This document shows, piece after piece, positions 43,547 to 53,024 of a DNA stretch of 64,000 bases (position 1 is its first letter; every line of letters begins with the position of its first letter). Source of the DNA: Hassallia byssoidea VB512170 (GTDB lineage: Bacteria; Cyanobacteriota; Cyanobacteriia; Cyanobacteriales; Nostocaceae); contig NZ_JTCM02000019.1 of assembly GCF_000817785.2 (NCBI RefSeq), positions 1-64,000 of the forward strand, written 5' to 3'. Below the pieces are notes generated by a model. That model did not search any database, had not been told where the DNA came from, and was given only the letters and a program-made list of their open reading frames with translations. The position numbers and the translations under genes are program-made.

Positions 43547-44557
43547 ATGAGCCGCTCAAAATTTACTAGTACACTGGAAAGGTGCAAAAAGTTTTTTAGC
43601 AGTAAACCAAATTCGTTTACAGGAAAGTATCACCTCTACACAGGCGAAAAACGGAATTGGTTTCAAGTAACTTTACTACTTGAAATGTCAGTTGTTCCAG
43701 TCATTCTTCCCTGGGTACTGTTGTGTGGTATATATGGTTTTTTAGTATCAATACTCCACAATTGGGGGTTTCCCGTAGCATTCCCAGAGAAGAGTGCTGT
43801 CCTTACCAATGCCGTCTTGAGTTTCAATATTGGCTTTACTTTATTGTTGGTTTTCCGGACGAATACAGCCCATGAACGATTTTGGGAAGGACGTAAACTA
43901 TGGGGATCTTTAGTCAATACGGTTCGTAACTTGGGTCAGGGAATTTACGTAGTAGTTAAAGAGCAGTCACCGCAGGATAGAGTAGAAAAAGAGGCAACAC
44001 TTCGGCTATTAGTTGCTTTTGCGGTGGCGATGAAGTTACATCTAAGGGCAGAACCTGTAGATGAGCAGTTAGCGTCATTGATGTCCGAAATCCAGTATTT
44101 CAAGCTCAAAGATACTCAACATCCCTCACTACAAATTGCCTTCTGGATTAGGAATTATTTGCAGCATCAGCAAGACCGTAATTGTGTAAATATCTATCAA
44201 CTAACTGCCTTACATAATTTGGTGGATGATTTGGTAGATATTTTGGGTGGCTGCGAACGCATTTTGAAAACGCCACTGCCCTTGATATATACTATTAAGC
44301 TCAGGCAATTGTTGTTAATTTTTTGTCTGATATTGCCTCTGGAAATAGTTAATAATTTAACTTGGTGGACTGGTATAATAATGGCTTTTGTCAGTTTCAC
44401 CTTATTGAGCATTGAAGAAATTGGCTCGGAAATCGAAGAGCCTTTTGGGCACGATCCAAATGACCTACCCTTGAATGCGATTTGCAACACAATGCTACGT
44501 AATGTTGAAGAGTTAATTACGCTTGCTCCTAGCACAGAATATGACTGGCGACTTTGA
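43547..44557 (+). CDS. Bestrophin-family membrane protein
   Basis: 336 residues of the bestrophin/UPF0187 family. Membrane helices lie near 45-70, 80-105, 235-255 and 262-285. The family marks are GFTLLLVFRTNTAHERFWEG and the late acidic IEEIGSEIEEPFGHDPNDLP. Bacterial relatives form pentameric ion channels; in cyanobacteria and plastids bestrophins carry anions such as bicarbonate or chloride. The ion here is unknown. The family length is about 300 residues, so it is complete. It is monocistronic. Confidence 0.88.
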   Translation: MSRSKFTSTLERCKKFFSSKPNSFTGKYHLYTGEKRNWFQVTLLLEMSVVPVILPWVLLCGIYGFLVSILHNWGFPVAFPEKSAVLTNAVLSFNIGFTLLLVFRTNTAHERFWEGRKLWGSLVNTVRNLGQGIYVVVKEQSPQDRVEKEATLRLLVAFAVAMKLHLRAEPVDEQLASLMSEIQYFKLKDTQHPSLQIAFWIRNYLQHQQDRNCVNIYQLTALHNLVDDLVDILGGCERILKTPLPLIYTIKLRQLLLIFCLILPLEIVNNLTWWTGIIMAFVSFTLLSIEEIGSEIEEPFGHDPNDLPLNAICNTMLRNVEELITLAPSTEYDWRL

Positions 44558-44722
44558 CGCTGGCTGTCTTGACGAAGGGATTCTTAAGAGCTAAACAAGT
44601 CTAACTCGTAACCAGCCCCTAAATTTATTTTGGTAGTTATTATTTTTGGAATGAGTGAATGAGTGAATTTTGAATTCCCCGAACGCGAGTGCGTCTCAAT
44701 CATGAGAAGGGGTTGACTTATA

Positions 44723-45361
44723 TCAAAAAATCTGATCTAACTTTTGGAAGTCGCGCTGCACCTCTTGGGAAAGAGACTTATTATTAGGGTCAGTCTTTAG
44801 GGCTTTTTTGAGATAAATTCTCGCTTTGAGTAGTTGTTTTTCAGCAATTAGCGCTCGTCCCCAAATTTGATAGGCGATCGCTTGCCATTGTCGCACTTCG
44901 GCATCTTCGGGTAAACGTTCAGCCAAAGCTTCCGCTAGGGCGATCGCTTGCGGAAACCTTCTTTCTTTCAAAAACCGCTGCAACTGCTCATAAGTCTTCC
45001 ACTTCAGCCGCTGTTCTATTTCCACCAAATTAGGCGGCTTTGGTGTCGGTTTTGGTGGCGGTTTTGGCGTCGGTTTCTCCTGTGTCACCGTGACTACAGG
45101 TTCTGGGCACGTTGTCTTTGTTGACTGAGGCGCCTTTTCTTGCGACTGAGTTGACCGTTGAGCCATTTCCTCTGGCGGTACAACCGTCAAAAGCAACTTG
45201 TAAGCCTCTGTCAAAGCAATAAATTTGTCTTGAGCTTTTTTATCACCTGGATTGATATCGGGATGATATTGCTGCGCCAACCGTCGGTAAGACGTTTTGA
45301 TGTCAACAAACGAAGCTCCCGACCTTAAACCTAATACACGGTAGCAATCTCCAAGATCCAT
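44723..45361 (-). CDS. J-domain protein with TPR-like C-terminus
   Basis: 212 residues. The N-terminal J domain (YRVLGLRSGASFVDIKTSYR, then QQYHPDINPGD with the HPD motif at about 32-34) would stimulate an Hsp70 (DnaK) ATPase. A Pro/Lys-rich linker (about 75-110) follows, then a helical region resembling tetratricopeptide repeats (AIALAEALAERLPEDAEVRQ, KARIYLKKALKTDPNNKSLS). There is no zinc-finger or DnaJ C-domain, so it is a class III J-protein. Common in cyanobacteria; client unknown. Confidence 0.85.
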   Translation of the reverse strand: MDLGDCYRVLGLRSGASFVDIKTSYRRLAQQYHPDINPGDKKAQDKFIALTEAYKLLLTVVPPEEMAQRSTQSQEKAPQSTKTTCPEPVVTVTQEKPTPKPPPKPTPKPPNLVEIEQRLKWKTYEQLQRFLKERRFPQAIALAEALAERLPEDAEVRQWQAIAYQIWGRALIAEKQLLKARIYLKKALKTDPNNKSLSQEVQRDFQKLDQIF

Positions 45362-45469
45362 CTTCAGCCATCAGAAGCAAGAATATCAGCTATCAGCTAT
45401 TAGCTTAAAGCCTGAAGTATAAATCATAAAGACTAAATTTTTAATTTAAAGTTCATACTTCACAATTTT

Positions 45470-45704
45470 TGGGGAGTGGGGAGTAGGGAGTGGGAGAGTG
45501 GGGGAGGGGGGGATGGGGGAGAGGGAGGACAAGGGAGAGGGGGAGGACAAGGGAGATATAGGAATTTGTTTCTTACCTCCTCCTTGTCCACGCCAGACGC
45601 CTCAACGGAGGGAACCTCCGCACGGCGCTGGCTCCCCTTGTCCCCCTTGTCCCCCTTGTCTCCCTTGTCCCCTTGTCCCCCTGTCCCCCTCCCCCTCTCC
45701 TCTT
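45470..45704. repeat. G-rich and C-rich repeat block with nested palindrome
   Basis: GGGGAG/GGGAGGACAAG units on the left and CCCCCTTGTC units on the right are roughly complementary, enclosing a nested GCCAGACGC...GGCGCTGGC palindrome (45591-45633). The DNA could form a long hairpin between dnaJ-like and clpP genes. Confidence 0.75.
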
Positions 45705-46298
45705 CTACGGTCGATCTTCAATCACACGGTCGATTAAACCGTACTCTTTCGCTTCAGCAGCAGACATGAAAAAGTCACGATCCATGTCTTTTTCAATCTT
45801 TGCCAAAGTCTGACCGGTGTTATCAGCGTAAATATTATTTAGCTGATGACGAATCCGGAGAATCTCTCTTGCCTCAATTTCGATATCGGATGCTTGTCCG
45901 CGAGTACCACCAGAAGGTTGGTGAATCATGATTCGTGAGTGAGGCAATGCCAGCCGTTTACCTTTAGTGCCAGCCGCTAGCAGAAACGAACCCATCGAGG
46001 CTGCTAAACCGACACAAATCGTTACCACATCTGATTTGATGTGCTGCATTGTATCATAAATCGCCAAACCAGATGTCACCATTCCACCTGGGGAATTGAT
46101 GTACAGTTGAATATCCTTACCTGGATCTTCCGAATCCAGATACAGCATCACGGCGATGATTTGGTTAGCAATTTCATCATCAATGTCTCGTCCCAGGAAA
46201 ATAATCCGTTCCCGGTAAAGACGATTGTAAATATCAACCCACTGTGTATATTGTTCCCCTGGCATCCGGTAGGGAACTTTAGGAACGCCTATAGGCAT
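45705..46298 (-). CDS. clpP: ATP-dependent Clp protease proteolytic subunit ClpP
   Basis: 197 residues with the full catalytic triad setting: Ser 101 in [14 protein letters not shown], His 126 in IMIHQPSGG and Asp near 175 in the [12 protein letters not shown] region. It forms a tetradecameric chamber with Clp ATPases. It follows clpR on the same strand with ~165 bp of heptamer repeats between, the arrangement known for the essential ClpP3/ClpR core of cyanobacteria, so the paralogue is probably ClpP3 type. Confidence 0.95.
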   Translation of the reverse strand: MPIGVPKVPYRMPGEQYTQWVDIYNRLYRERIIFLGRDIDDEIANQIIAVMLYLDSEDPGKDIQLYINSPGGMVTSGLAIYDTMQHIKSDVVTICVGLAASMGSFLLAAGTKGKRLALPHSRIMIHQPSGGTRGQASDIEIEAREILRIRHQLNNIYADNTGQTLAKIEKDMDRDFFMSAAEAKEYGLIDRVIEDRP

Positions 46299-46315
46299 AA
46301 TTTTCTCCGTTTGTC

Positions 46316-46463
46316 AATAGTTGGAATCAAGAGTTAGGAGTTAACAGTCAGGAGTTAGGAGTTAAGAGTGAGGAGTGAGGAATGAGGAGTTAGGAGTAAA
46401 AAAATTGTTTTATCTTCTTTCTTCTTTTTTCTCATAACTCATAACTCATAACTCATAACTTTT
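46316..46463. repeat. Heptamer repeats between clpR and clpP
   Basis: AGTTAGG/AGTGAGG units, a T-rich patch, then TCATAAC units repeated five times. They fill nearly the whole intercistronic space. Confidence 0.8.
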
Positions 46464-47126
46464 TTAAAGGACACTGGCTGGTAATGGCGGATTGGCGAGT
46501 TCTTCTTTCTCAAAAACTCGGTCAATCAAACCGTATTCCTTCGCTTGGTAAGGTGTCATGTATAACAGCCGATCCATGTCCTTGGTAATTCTTTCTGGGG
46601 GCTGTCCGGTGGTGGTAGATAGAATATCAACCAGCGATGCTTTATTTGCCAGAACTTCTTTCGCCCGAATTTGAATATCGGTTGCTTGACCTTGAGCGTA
46701 ACTCTTAGGCTGGTGTAAGATAATCGAAGCGTTGGGCAAGCTGGCGCGGCAACCTTTTGTTCCAGCACTGAGAAGCATCGCTGCCATACCCATCGCCGAA
46801 CCGATACAGATGGTGTGGATAGCTGGCTTGATATATCTCATCGTGTCATAAATGGCGAAGGCTTCGGTTTCAAAGCCGACGGGATCGCCACTGTAACCAG
46901 AAGTGCCAGTAGAGTTTATGTAAATTTTAATTGGTTTCTCTGGATCGTCAGACTGTAAATACAGCAATTCAGCTACTATCAGTTCGGTGACAGCAGGCAC
47001 CAGTGGCATCCCAAGATAGACAATTCGCTCTTTTAACAATAATGATGGTAAATCTGGCGGCGGTGTCCGGTAGAAGTTATCACCGCCGTATGGGGCTTGA
47101 ACAGCCTTGATGGGGGAAATGTCCAT
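46464..47126 (-). CDS. clpR: ClpR, inactive Clp protease paralogue
   Basis: 220 residues homologous to ClpP, but the catalytic serine position is Gly (CIGSAMGMAAMLLSAG aligned with [16 protein letters not shown], Gly 113). The insertion GTSGYSGDPVGFETEAF, absent from ClpP, is typical of cyanobacterial and plastid ClpR. ClpR mixes with ClpP3 in hetero-oligomeric rings. It is upstream of clpP on the same strand, consistent with a clpR-clpP operon. Confidence 0.95.
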   Translation of the reverse strand: MDISPIKAVQAPYGGDNFYRTPPPDLPSLLLKERIVYLGMPLVPAVTELIVAELLYLQSDDPEKPIKIYINSTGTSGYSGDPVGFETEAFAIYDTMRYIKPAIHTICIGSAMGMAAMLLSAGTKGCRASLPNASIILHQPKSYAQGQATDIQIRAKEVLANKASLVDILSTTTGQPPERITKDMDRLLYMTPYQAKEYGLIDRVFEKEELANPPLPASVL

Positions 47127-47478
47127 AGCAACTGTTGCCTGAAATTATGCCGTTAACTGTAATACATACTAACGCGATGCTAGGTGCGTTAAAGGTGTGG
47201 ATTTCTCGCTATGTAAGGGAGTGGGGAGTGGGGAGTGGGGAGTGGGGAGGTGGGGAGGTGGGGAGTGGGGAGTGGGGAGTGGGGAGTGGGGAGTCAGGAG
47301 TTAAAAATTATTCTCCTAGTCCCTAGTCCCTAGTCCCTAGTCCCTAGTCCTTAGTCCCCAGTCTTCAAAAAAATGTGAATATTGTTAACGTATGCTTGGG
47401 GGATAAATTTTCCGTAGCGCTATGCGTGCAGTTTGAAGTTATTTATTAATATGTATATCTGGATAGGAAACTTGGGTT
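47127..47478. other. Divergent clpR/VWA promoter region containing heptamer repeats
   Basis: No gene. GTGGGGA repeats occupy 47218-47295 and TAGTCCC repeats 47313-47360. The remaining 47365-47478 is likely the VWA gene's leader. Confidence 0.6.
47218..47295. repeat. GTGGGGA heptamer repeat
   Basis: About ten copies with two GTGGGGAG variants. The same unit has entered the GH31 gene at 1182-1276. Confidence 0.85.
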
Positions 47479-48726
47479 ATGAAGGTTAGCTTGCAGCCGA
47501 CTCTGAATGATAATAGTTTGGACGCGAATCAACAAAACAGTCAACGTCAGTTGTCAATTTCGATTTCGGCGATCGCTGAAAATCTAGATCGCAATGTCCC
47601 TCTAAATTTATGTCTAATTTTAGACCATAGTGGCTCGATGAATGGGCGACCGCTAGAAACTGTCAAAAAAGCGGCGATTGGTTTGGTTGACAAACTCAAA
47701 AAAGGCGATCGCCTGAGTGTTGTAGTATTCGATCATCGTGCTAAGGTCTTAGTCCCCAATCAATTTATCGAAAATCCCGAACAAATCAAAAGGGAAATTA
47801 ACCGACTTTCGGCGGATGGAGGAACGGCAATTGATGAAGGTTTGCGTTTGGGTATTGAAGAATTAGCAAAGGGAAAAAAAGAAACTATTTCTCAAGCTTT
47901 TCTGTTAACTGATGGCGAAAATGAACACGGTGATAACAATCGCTGTTTGAAATTTGCTCAATTATCTGCTAGCTATAATTTGACTTTAAATACTTTGGGA
48001 TTTGGCGACAATTGGAATCAGGATGTTTTAGAAAAAATCGCTGATGCTGGTTTGGGTACTTTATCTTACATTCAACAACCAGATCGGGCAGTAGAAGAAT
48101 TTAGTCGCCTTTTCACCCGGATGCAAACGGTAGGATTGACGAATGCTTATTTACTATTTTCCCTGATGCCGAAGGTGCGGTTAGCAGAACTAAAACCGAT
48201 CGCCCAAGTTGCCCCAGATACAATTGAGTTACCCGTACAATACGAAGCTGATGGACGCTTGGCGGTGCGTTTGGGTGATTTAATGAAAGATGTGGAACGA
48301 GTGATTTTAGCGAATATTTATCTGGGACAATTGCCAGAAGGTAAACAAGCGATCGCTAATGTGCAAGTCCGCTACGACGATCCTACCGACAACCAAACTG
48401 GATTATTTTCGCCAAATATCCCAATTTATGCTAATGTAGTTCGGAATTACCAATCTGTGAACGATCCGCAAGTGCAGCAACATGTTCTCGCGTTAGCGAA
48501 ATATCGGCAAACTCAACTAGCAGAAGCGAAATTACAACAAGGCGATCGCGCTGGTGCGGCAACAATGCTGCAAACTGCGGCAAAAACCGCTTTGCAAATG
48601 GGAGATAAAAGTGCCGCGACAGTGTTGCAAACTTCCGCCACTCGCTTGCAAGCTGGGCAAGAATTATCAGAAGCAGATCGTAAGAAAACCAGGATTGTAT
48701 CTAAAACAGTTTTGCAAGACCCTTAG
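47479..48726 (+). CDS. Von Willebrand factor A domain protein
   Basis: 415 residues, no signal peptide. The VWA domain (about 40-220) has a complete MIDAS: DHSGSMNGRP, a Thr in DGGTAIDEGLRLG, and Asp in LLTDGENEHGD. The C-terminal region (about 230-415) is beta-rich and then helical (AKLQQGDRAGAATMLQTAAK, a TPR-like repeat). Family members are common in cyanobacteria beside kinases or chaperone-like ATPases; role here unknown. Probably cytoplasmic and metal-dependent protein binding. Confidence 0.85.
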   Translation: MKVSLQPTLNDNSLDANQQNSQRQLSISISAIAENLDRNVPLNLCLILDHSGSMNGRPLETVKKAAIGLVDKLKKGDRLSVVVFDHRAKVLVPNQFIENPEQIKREINRLSADGGTAIDEGLRLGIEELAKGKKETISQAFLLTDGENEHGDNNRCLKFAQLSASYNLTLNTLGFGDNWNQDVLEKIADAGLGTLSYIQQPDRAVEEFSRLFTRMQTVGLTNAYLLFSLMPKVRLAELKPIAQVAPDTIELPVQYEADGRLAVRLGDLMKDVERVILANIYLGQLPEGKQAIANVQVRYDDPTDNQTGLFSPNIPIYANVVRNYQSVNDPQVQQHVLALAKYRQTQLAEAKLQQGDRAGAATMLQTAAKTALQMGDKSAATVLQTSATRLQAGQELSEADRKKTRIVSKTVLQDP

Positions 48727-48842
48727 TTTTAAGTGTTGGTTGTTGGTTGATAGTTGGAGCGTTGTTGGTTGTTGGTTGCTACTATCCACTACCCGCTCCC
48801 CGCTCCCCACTAACCACTATCCACTATCTACTAACCACTAAC
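48727..48842. repeat. Heptamer repeats between the VWA and VOC genes
   Basis: TTGGTTG/TTGATAG units followed by ACTATCC/CGCTCCC/ACTAACC units, forming complementary arms across the short spacer. Confidence 0.7.
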
Positions 48843-48846
48843 TCCT

Positions 48847-49233
48847 ATGAAAACTACCGGTATTCATCATATAGCGATTATTTGTTCTGATTATGAACGC
48901 TCGAAAAGGTTTTATGTAGAAGTATTAGGTTTTTCGATTATTCAAGAGACTTTTCGCGCTCAGAGAAATTCTTATAAATTAGATTTACGTGTGGGAGAAA
49001 AGCAGCAAATCGAGTTATTTTCTTTTGCTAATCCTCCAGAAAGGATTAATAATCCTGAAGCTTGTGGATTAAGACATCTGGCTTTTGAAGTCGATGATAT
49101 TGAGCAAACTGTTTTGGAATTAAAATCAAAAGGTGTAGAAGTAGAAAATATCAGGATTGATGATATTACAGACAAGCGCTTTACTTTCTTTAAAGACCCA
49201 GATGCTTTGCCATTAGAAATTTATGAACGTTAG
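48847..49233 (+). CDS. VOC-family glyoxalase-like protein
   Basis: 128 residues of a single-domain vicinal-oxygen-chelate fold with paired beta-alpha-beta-beta-beta modules. Metal-ligand positions are visible in TGIHHIAIICSDYERSKRFY, QQIELFSFANPPERI, CGLRHLAFEVDDIE and ALPLEIYER. It is closest to the YaeR/GloA2 group of uncharacterised VOC proteins. Lactoylglutathione lyase activity is not assured. Small cytosolic metalloprotein. Confidence 0.88.
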   Translation: MKTTGIHHIAIICSDYERSKRFYVEVLGFSIIQETFRAQRNSYKLDLRVGEKQQIELFSFANPPERINNPEACGLRHLAFEVDDIEQTVLELKSKGVEVENIRIDDITDKRFTFFKDPDALPLEIYER

Positions 49234-49275
49234 GTAGTTTACTTATAAAGTAACGTACCTGCCTTTCCAATGTGC

Positions 49276-51090
49276 TTAATAAGCAGCAGCTTTGCCTGCG
49301 GATTTGCGACTATCATTAGCACCATATAGCACCTTAGTTTTTGGATCTACCAAAATAGATTCAGCAGCACCCCAAGTTAAGAACGGAGCCACTCTGTAAC
49401 CTCTTTCCCACAACTTTTGTACAGCGCTAGACTTAAGGCTGTAAGGTTCTGTAAGTACTACATTGGGTAATCCCTGATAATGAATTCGAGGAGCGTTTAT
49501 AGCTTCAGAAATATTCATGTCATAATCAATGACGTTAGTAATTACTTGGAGAACAGTTGTAGTAATTGTTGACCCTCCAGGGCTACCCGTGACGATGAAA
49601 ACTTTACCATTTTTTGTCACGATAGTGGGTGACATAGAACTGAGGGGGCGTTTACCTGGTTCGATGATATTAGCATTTCCTTGCACTAAACCAAAGTTGT
49701 TTGCCACGCCAGGTTTAGATGTAAAGTCATCCATTTCATTGTTGAGGAAAAAGCCAGTATTGCCAGCAATTACTTTCGCTCCAAAGTAAGAGTTAATAGT
49801 GTAAGTTACGGCTACGGCGTTACCATAGCGGTCTACAATAGAGTAGTGGGTTGTGTTAGTTCCCTCATGGGATGTGATATCAGAGTAGAGAGGCTTTGGC
49901 GAAATAGCCTGTTGTTTGGGAATTTGGGAACGAATAGAGGCAGCATAGTCTTTTGATAAAAGTCGCGCAACTGGATTTTTGACAAAATCTGGATCGCCTA
50001 AGTACTTGTTCCGGTCAGCATAAGCGTACAAGATGCTTGACAGCATGAAGTGAAGGCTATCTTGGGAGTGCCAGCCAAGTTGTTTGAGCTGATAACCTTC
50101 TAGAATATTCAGCATCTCACACAAGGTAGTACCGCCTCCAGGAGGTGGGGCAGAAATTACCTCATAGCCCCGATAGCTGCATCGTACTGGCTGGGTTTGA
50201 GCGATCGCGTATTTGCTAAAATCATCAGCGGTGAGAATGCCACCATTTTCGCGGCTAGCTTTGACAATCTTTTGAGCGATCGCTTTCTTGTAAAAAGCAT
50301 CTGTTCCTTGATTTGAAATCAATTTAAGAGTTTGAGCTAAATTTTTCTGCACCAAGCGATCGCCAACTTGATAAGGATTCTTGCCATTTTTCAAAAATAT
50401 GCTCGCAACATTGGATTGATTCTTAAACTGTGCAGTCCCAGCTTTTAATATTTTAATGTCTCCCTCCTGCAATACAAATCCTTCAGCAGCAAGCTTAATC
50501 GCTGGAGTCATCACCTGCTGACGAGTCATTGTTCCATATTGAGAAAGTGCTTCATCGAGTCCTTTAACAGTTCCAGGAACTCCAACCGCAAGATAGCCCT
50601 TAGTACTCAACCCAGAGATTACCTTACCCTGTTTATCGAGATACATATTTTTAGTAGCTTTTAAAGCAGCTTTCTCGCGGAAGTTGATAAAAATATTTTT
50701 ACCATTAGCCAAGTGGATGAGCATGAACCCACCCCCACCAATATTGCCACAACAGGGATCGCTAACAGCTAAGGCATATCCTACAGCTACAGCAGCATCA
50801 ACTGCATTGCCTTTTTGTTTGAGAATTTGTAACCCGATTTCAGATGCGTTGTGTTGCGTGGTGACAACAATGCCATTTTTGCCTGATACAGGGGGAACAG
50901 AGGCTTGAAGCGTAGTTTTGTTGCAATTGGAACTTTTGCACCCTACCCAACTCAATATGCGATAAAGATAAGTTAAGGGATGGTAAACACTACCCGCTAC
51001 AGCCATATCTAGACCTAACGCCAGACCAATAAATGCAAAGCTAAGGATTAAGATTGAGAGGCATTTTTTCAATCTTCTTCGTCTAATCAT
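49276..51090 (-). CDS. ggt: Gamma-glutamyltransferase
   Basis: 604 residues with an N-terminal hydrophobic segment (KKCLSILILSFAFIGLALGL) for export. It hydrolyses or transfers the gamma-glutamyl group of glutathione in the periplasm. The precursor self-cleaves before the nucleophile Thr (about 414) in SHEGTNTTHYSIVDRYGNAV; the large-subunit motif DPCCGNIGGGGFMLIHLANG and small-subunit GSPGGSTITTTVLQVI are typical. Complete. An additional ~40-residue N-terminal tail precedes the conserved core. It stands alone. Confidence 0.93.
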   Translation of the reverse strand: MIRRRRLKKCLSILILSFAFIGLALGLDMAVAGSVYHPLTYLYRILSWVGCKSSNCNKTTLQASVPPVSGKNGIVVTTQHNASEIGLQILKQKGNAVDAAVAVGYALAVSDPCCGNIGGGGFMLIHLANGKNIFINFREKAALKATKNMYLDKQGKVISGLSTKGYLAVGVPGTVKGLDEALSQYGTMTRQQVMTPAIKLAAEGFVLQEGDIKILKAGTAQFKNQSNVASIFLKNGKNPYQVGDRLVQKNLAQTLKLISNQGTDAFYKKAIAQKIVKASRENGGILTADDFSKYAIAQTQPVRCSYRGYEVISAPPPGGGTTLCEMLNILEGYQLKQLGWHSQDSLHFMLSSILYAYADRNKYLGDPDFVKNPVARLLSKDYAASIRSQIPKQQAISPKPLYSDITSHEGTNTTHYSIVDRYGNAVAVTYTINSYFGAKVIAGNTGFFLNNEMDDFTSKPGVANNFGLVQGNANIIEPGKRPLSSMSPTIVTKNGKVFIVTGSPGGSTITTTVLQVITNVIDYDMNISEAINAPRIHYQGLPNVVLTEPYSLKSSAVQKLWERGYRVAPFLTWGAAESILVDPKTKVLYGANDSRKSAGKAAAY

Positions 51091-51263
51091 GGCAATGTTG
51101 ACTTTAAGTAATCAAGCAAATTAGGGAATATGCTTATTTTATGATATGGAGGGACAAAACTTATGTTAATAAAGCGGGATGAAAATCCACTTTTAGCGCA
51201 TTTGCTTCTTTAATATATAGAGAGGCTCAATCTAACATACATTTTGTCTTAATAAAATTAAAG

Positions 51264-51725
51264 ATGATAATAAGAGAATACAGATTATCTGACACTGAGG
51301 AAATCATGAAACTGTTTTACGATACAGTTCATGAAATCAATATTCAAGATTACACTCAAGAACAAGTAAATGCTTGGGCACCGGAAAATATGGATTATGA
51401 TTTTTGGCACAAAAGGTTACAAACCAAGCTTCCCTATATAGCTGAAGATAATGGTGAGATAGTTGGGTTTGGAGAATTAGAAGCGGATGGTCATATTGAT
51501 TGTTTTTATTGTCATAGTAAATATCAAAAAAAGGGTATTGGTTCAAAACTATTAATTCATCTAGAAAATACGGCAAAATTACAAGGAATTAAACGGCTAT
51601 ATACAGAAGCGAGTATTACTGCAAAACCATTTTTTCAAAGTAAGGGATTTAGCATAGTTAAGGAACAGCAAGTAGAACGACGGGGAGTTATGTTTCAAAA
51701 CTATGTAATGGAAAAATATCTGTGA
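51264..51725 (+). CDS. GNAT-family N-acetyltransferase
   Basis: 153 residues. The acetyl-CoA-binding motif is YQKKGIGSKLLIHLENTAKL (Q/R-x-x-G-x-G/A), followed by RLYTEASITAKPFFQSKGF. It resembles the YafP-like group, often with unknown small-molecule substrates. The gene is AT-rich compared with its neighbours. No operon partner. Confidence 0.85.
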   Translation: MIIREYRLSDTEEIMKLFYDTVHEINIQDYTQEQVNAWAPENMDYDFWHKRLQTKLPYIAEDNGEIVGFGELEADGHIDCFYCHSKYQKKGIGSKLLIHLENTAKLQGIKRLYTEASITAKPFFQSKGFSIVKEQQVERRGVMFQNYVMEKYL

Positions 51726-51776
51726 TTTTCTACAGAGAAAATCTCCAATTATTTTGATAGCGCCAGAAATTACGAT

Positions 51777-51805
51777 GTAGAGACGTTCCGGTGGAACGTC
51801 TCTAC
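51777..51805. repeat. GTAGAGACGTTCC palindrome
   Basis: GTAGAGACGTTCC-GGT-GGAACGTCTCTAC, a perfect 13-bp stem with 3-nt loop. Member of the dispersed family; about 50 bp after the GNAT stop, so it may serve as its 3' end. Confidence 0.8.
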
Positions 51806-51963
51806 AATATGTGTCATTTGCCAGATATGAAATTTGTTTTAGACAATAATTTTACAATCCAAAATCTTTCCTATCCTCCATAGTGACTACCAGTAACTTT
51901 CTGAAGCTAAATCTTACTTATGTTATGGAAATAAAGTCGGCGATCGCTTGCTAAAATTACAAC

Positions 51964-52740
51964 ATGTTTGACAACATCTGTAAATTCCTCGCGGAAAATT
52001 TCTCTTGTGACTTCGCTACTTGGTTATTAGGAGAACCTATAACCTTAACTCAACTTAGTCCCAAGGAATTATCCCTGGAACCGATTCGCGCTGATGCCTT
52101 AATTTTGCTACAGTCAGAGCAACACGTACTGCATTTAGAGTTTCAAACTCAAGTCGATGCCGAAATTCCCTTTCGGATGCTAGATTATCGCGTTCGTGTT
52201 TATCGTCGCTTTCCCCAAAAGGAAATGCATCAAGTCGTAATTTACCTCAAACAAACAAATTCTGATTTGGTGCAGCAAAATACATTTCTTTTGACTCGTA
52301 CTCGTCATGAGTTTGAAGTTATCAGACTGTGGGAACAACCGACTGAGGTATTTTTGAGAACTCCAGGACTGTTACCTTTGGCGGTGTTGAGTAGTACACT
52401 TGACCGAGAAGCTGTACTTAACCAAGTAGCACAACAAATTAACAACATTACAGAATTAAGAACTCAAAGTAATGTTGCTGCTTCCACAGCAATTTTAGCT
52501 GGTTTAGTATTGAATCAAGAGGTCATAAAACGAGTTTTGAGGTCGGATATTATGCGCGAGTCAGTCATTTATCAAGAGATTTTAACTGAAGGTAGAACTG
52601 AGGGTAGAACTGAAGCTTTACTTGAAGTGGCAAAAAATCTACTTAATAGTGGGATGCAATTAGAGCAAGTAGCAAGAATGACAAAGTTAACGGTTGAGCA
52701 GTTGGAACAATTACAAACGCAAGAAGAAAGTGACGAGTAG
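51964..52740 (+). CDS. Rpn/PD-(D/E)XK nuclease-family protein
   Basis: 258 residues. The N-terminal nuclease-like core includes LSLEPIRADALILLQSEQHV and LHLEFQTQVDAEIP (D...ExQ, the PD-(D/E)XK site), then RVRVYRRFPQKEMHQVVIYL. The C-terminal part is helical, with a short repeat (TEGRTEGRTEALLEVAKNLL) and a tail (MQLEQVARMTKLTVEQLEQL) like those of the recombination-promoting nuclease (Rpn)/DUF4351 group. These occur in many near-copies in cyanobacterial genomes. Mobile-element association is suspected but no ends are visible. Confidence 0.75.
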   Translation: MFDNICKFLAENFSCDFATWLLGEPITLTQLSPKELSLEPIRADALILLQSEQHVLHLEFQTQVDAEIPFRMLDYRVRVYRRFPQKEMHQVVIYLKQTNSDLVQQNTFLLTRTRHEFEVIRLWEQPTEVFLRTPGLLPLAVLSSTLDREAVLNQVAQQINNITELRTQSNVAASTAILAGLVLNQEVIKRVLRSDIMRESVIYQEILTEGRTEGRTEALLEVAKNLLNSGMQLEQVARMTKLTVEQLEQLQTQEESDE

Positions 52741-52778
52741 CAATAAATTTTTAGCTAAAAGTTTTTAATTTCATCAAA

Positions 52779-52805
52779 AAACGGTGCAGATTGACTGCAC
52801 CGTTT
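52779..52805 (-). terminator. Intrinsic terminator of the small zinc-protein/PIN-TRAM transcript
   Basis: On the minus strand AAACGGTGCA-loop-TGCACCGTTT is followed by TTTTTGATG. The stem is 10 bp. Its central 20 bp are identical to 52967-52986 inside the adjacent coding region. Confidence 0.7.
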
Positions 52806-52836
52806 ATCAAATTTGACTATCGATGAAACGCGCTAT

Positions 52837-53019
52837 TTACTTTTTTTGAGCTTTCCAAGTTCCCCCATAAACATAAAAGGGGTTATCTTGACTAACTTGA
52901 TCCCAACATTGATGGCAAACAAAAACCCATTCGCCATCCTCTTCGTACTTGACTCGATATAAAATTGGTGCAGATTGACTGCACCGATCGCACAATTTAA
53001 CCCGAATTTTTCGAGCCAT
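52837..53019 (-). CDS. Small zinc-ribbon-like conserved protein
   Basis: 60 residues with two CxxC-type pairs: LCDRCSQSAPILYRV and FVCHQCWDQVSQ, which could bind one zinc. A basic N-terminus (MARKIRVK) and absence of membrane segments suggest a nucleic-acid- or protein-binding role. It follows the PIN/TRAM gene by five bases on the same strand, so it is co-transcribed. Proteins of this type seem conserved in cyanobacteria; function unknown. Confidence 0.8.
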   Translation of the reverse strand: MARKIRVKLCDRCSQSAPILYRVKYEEDGEWVFVCHQCWDQVSQDNPFYVYGGTWKAQKK

Positions 53020-53024
53020 TTACC

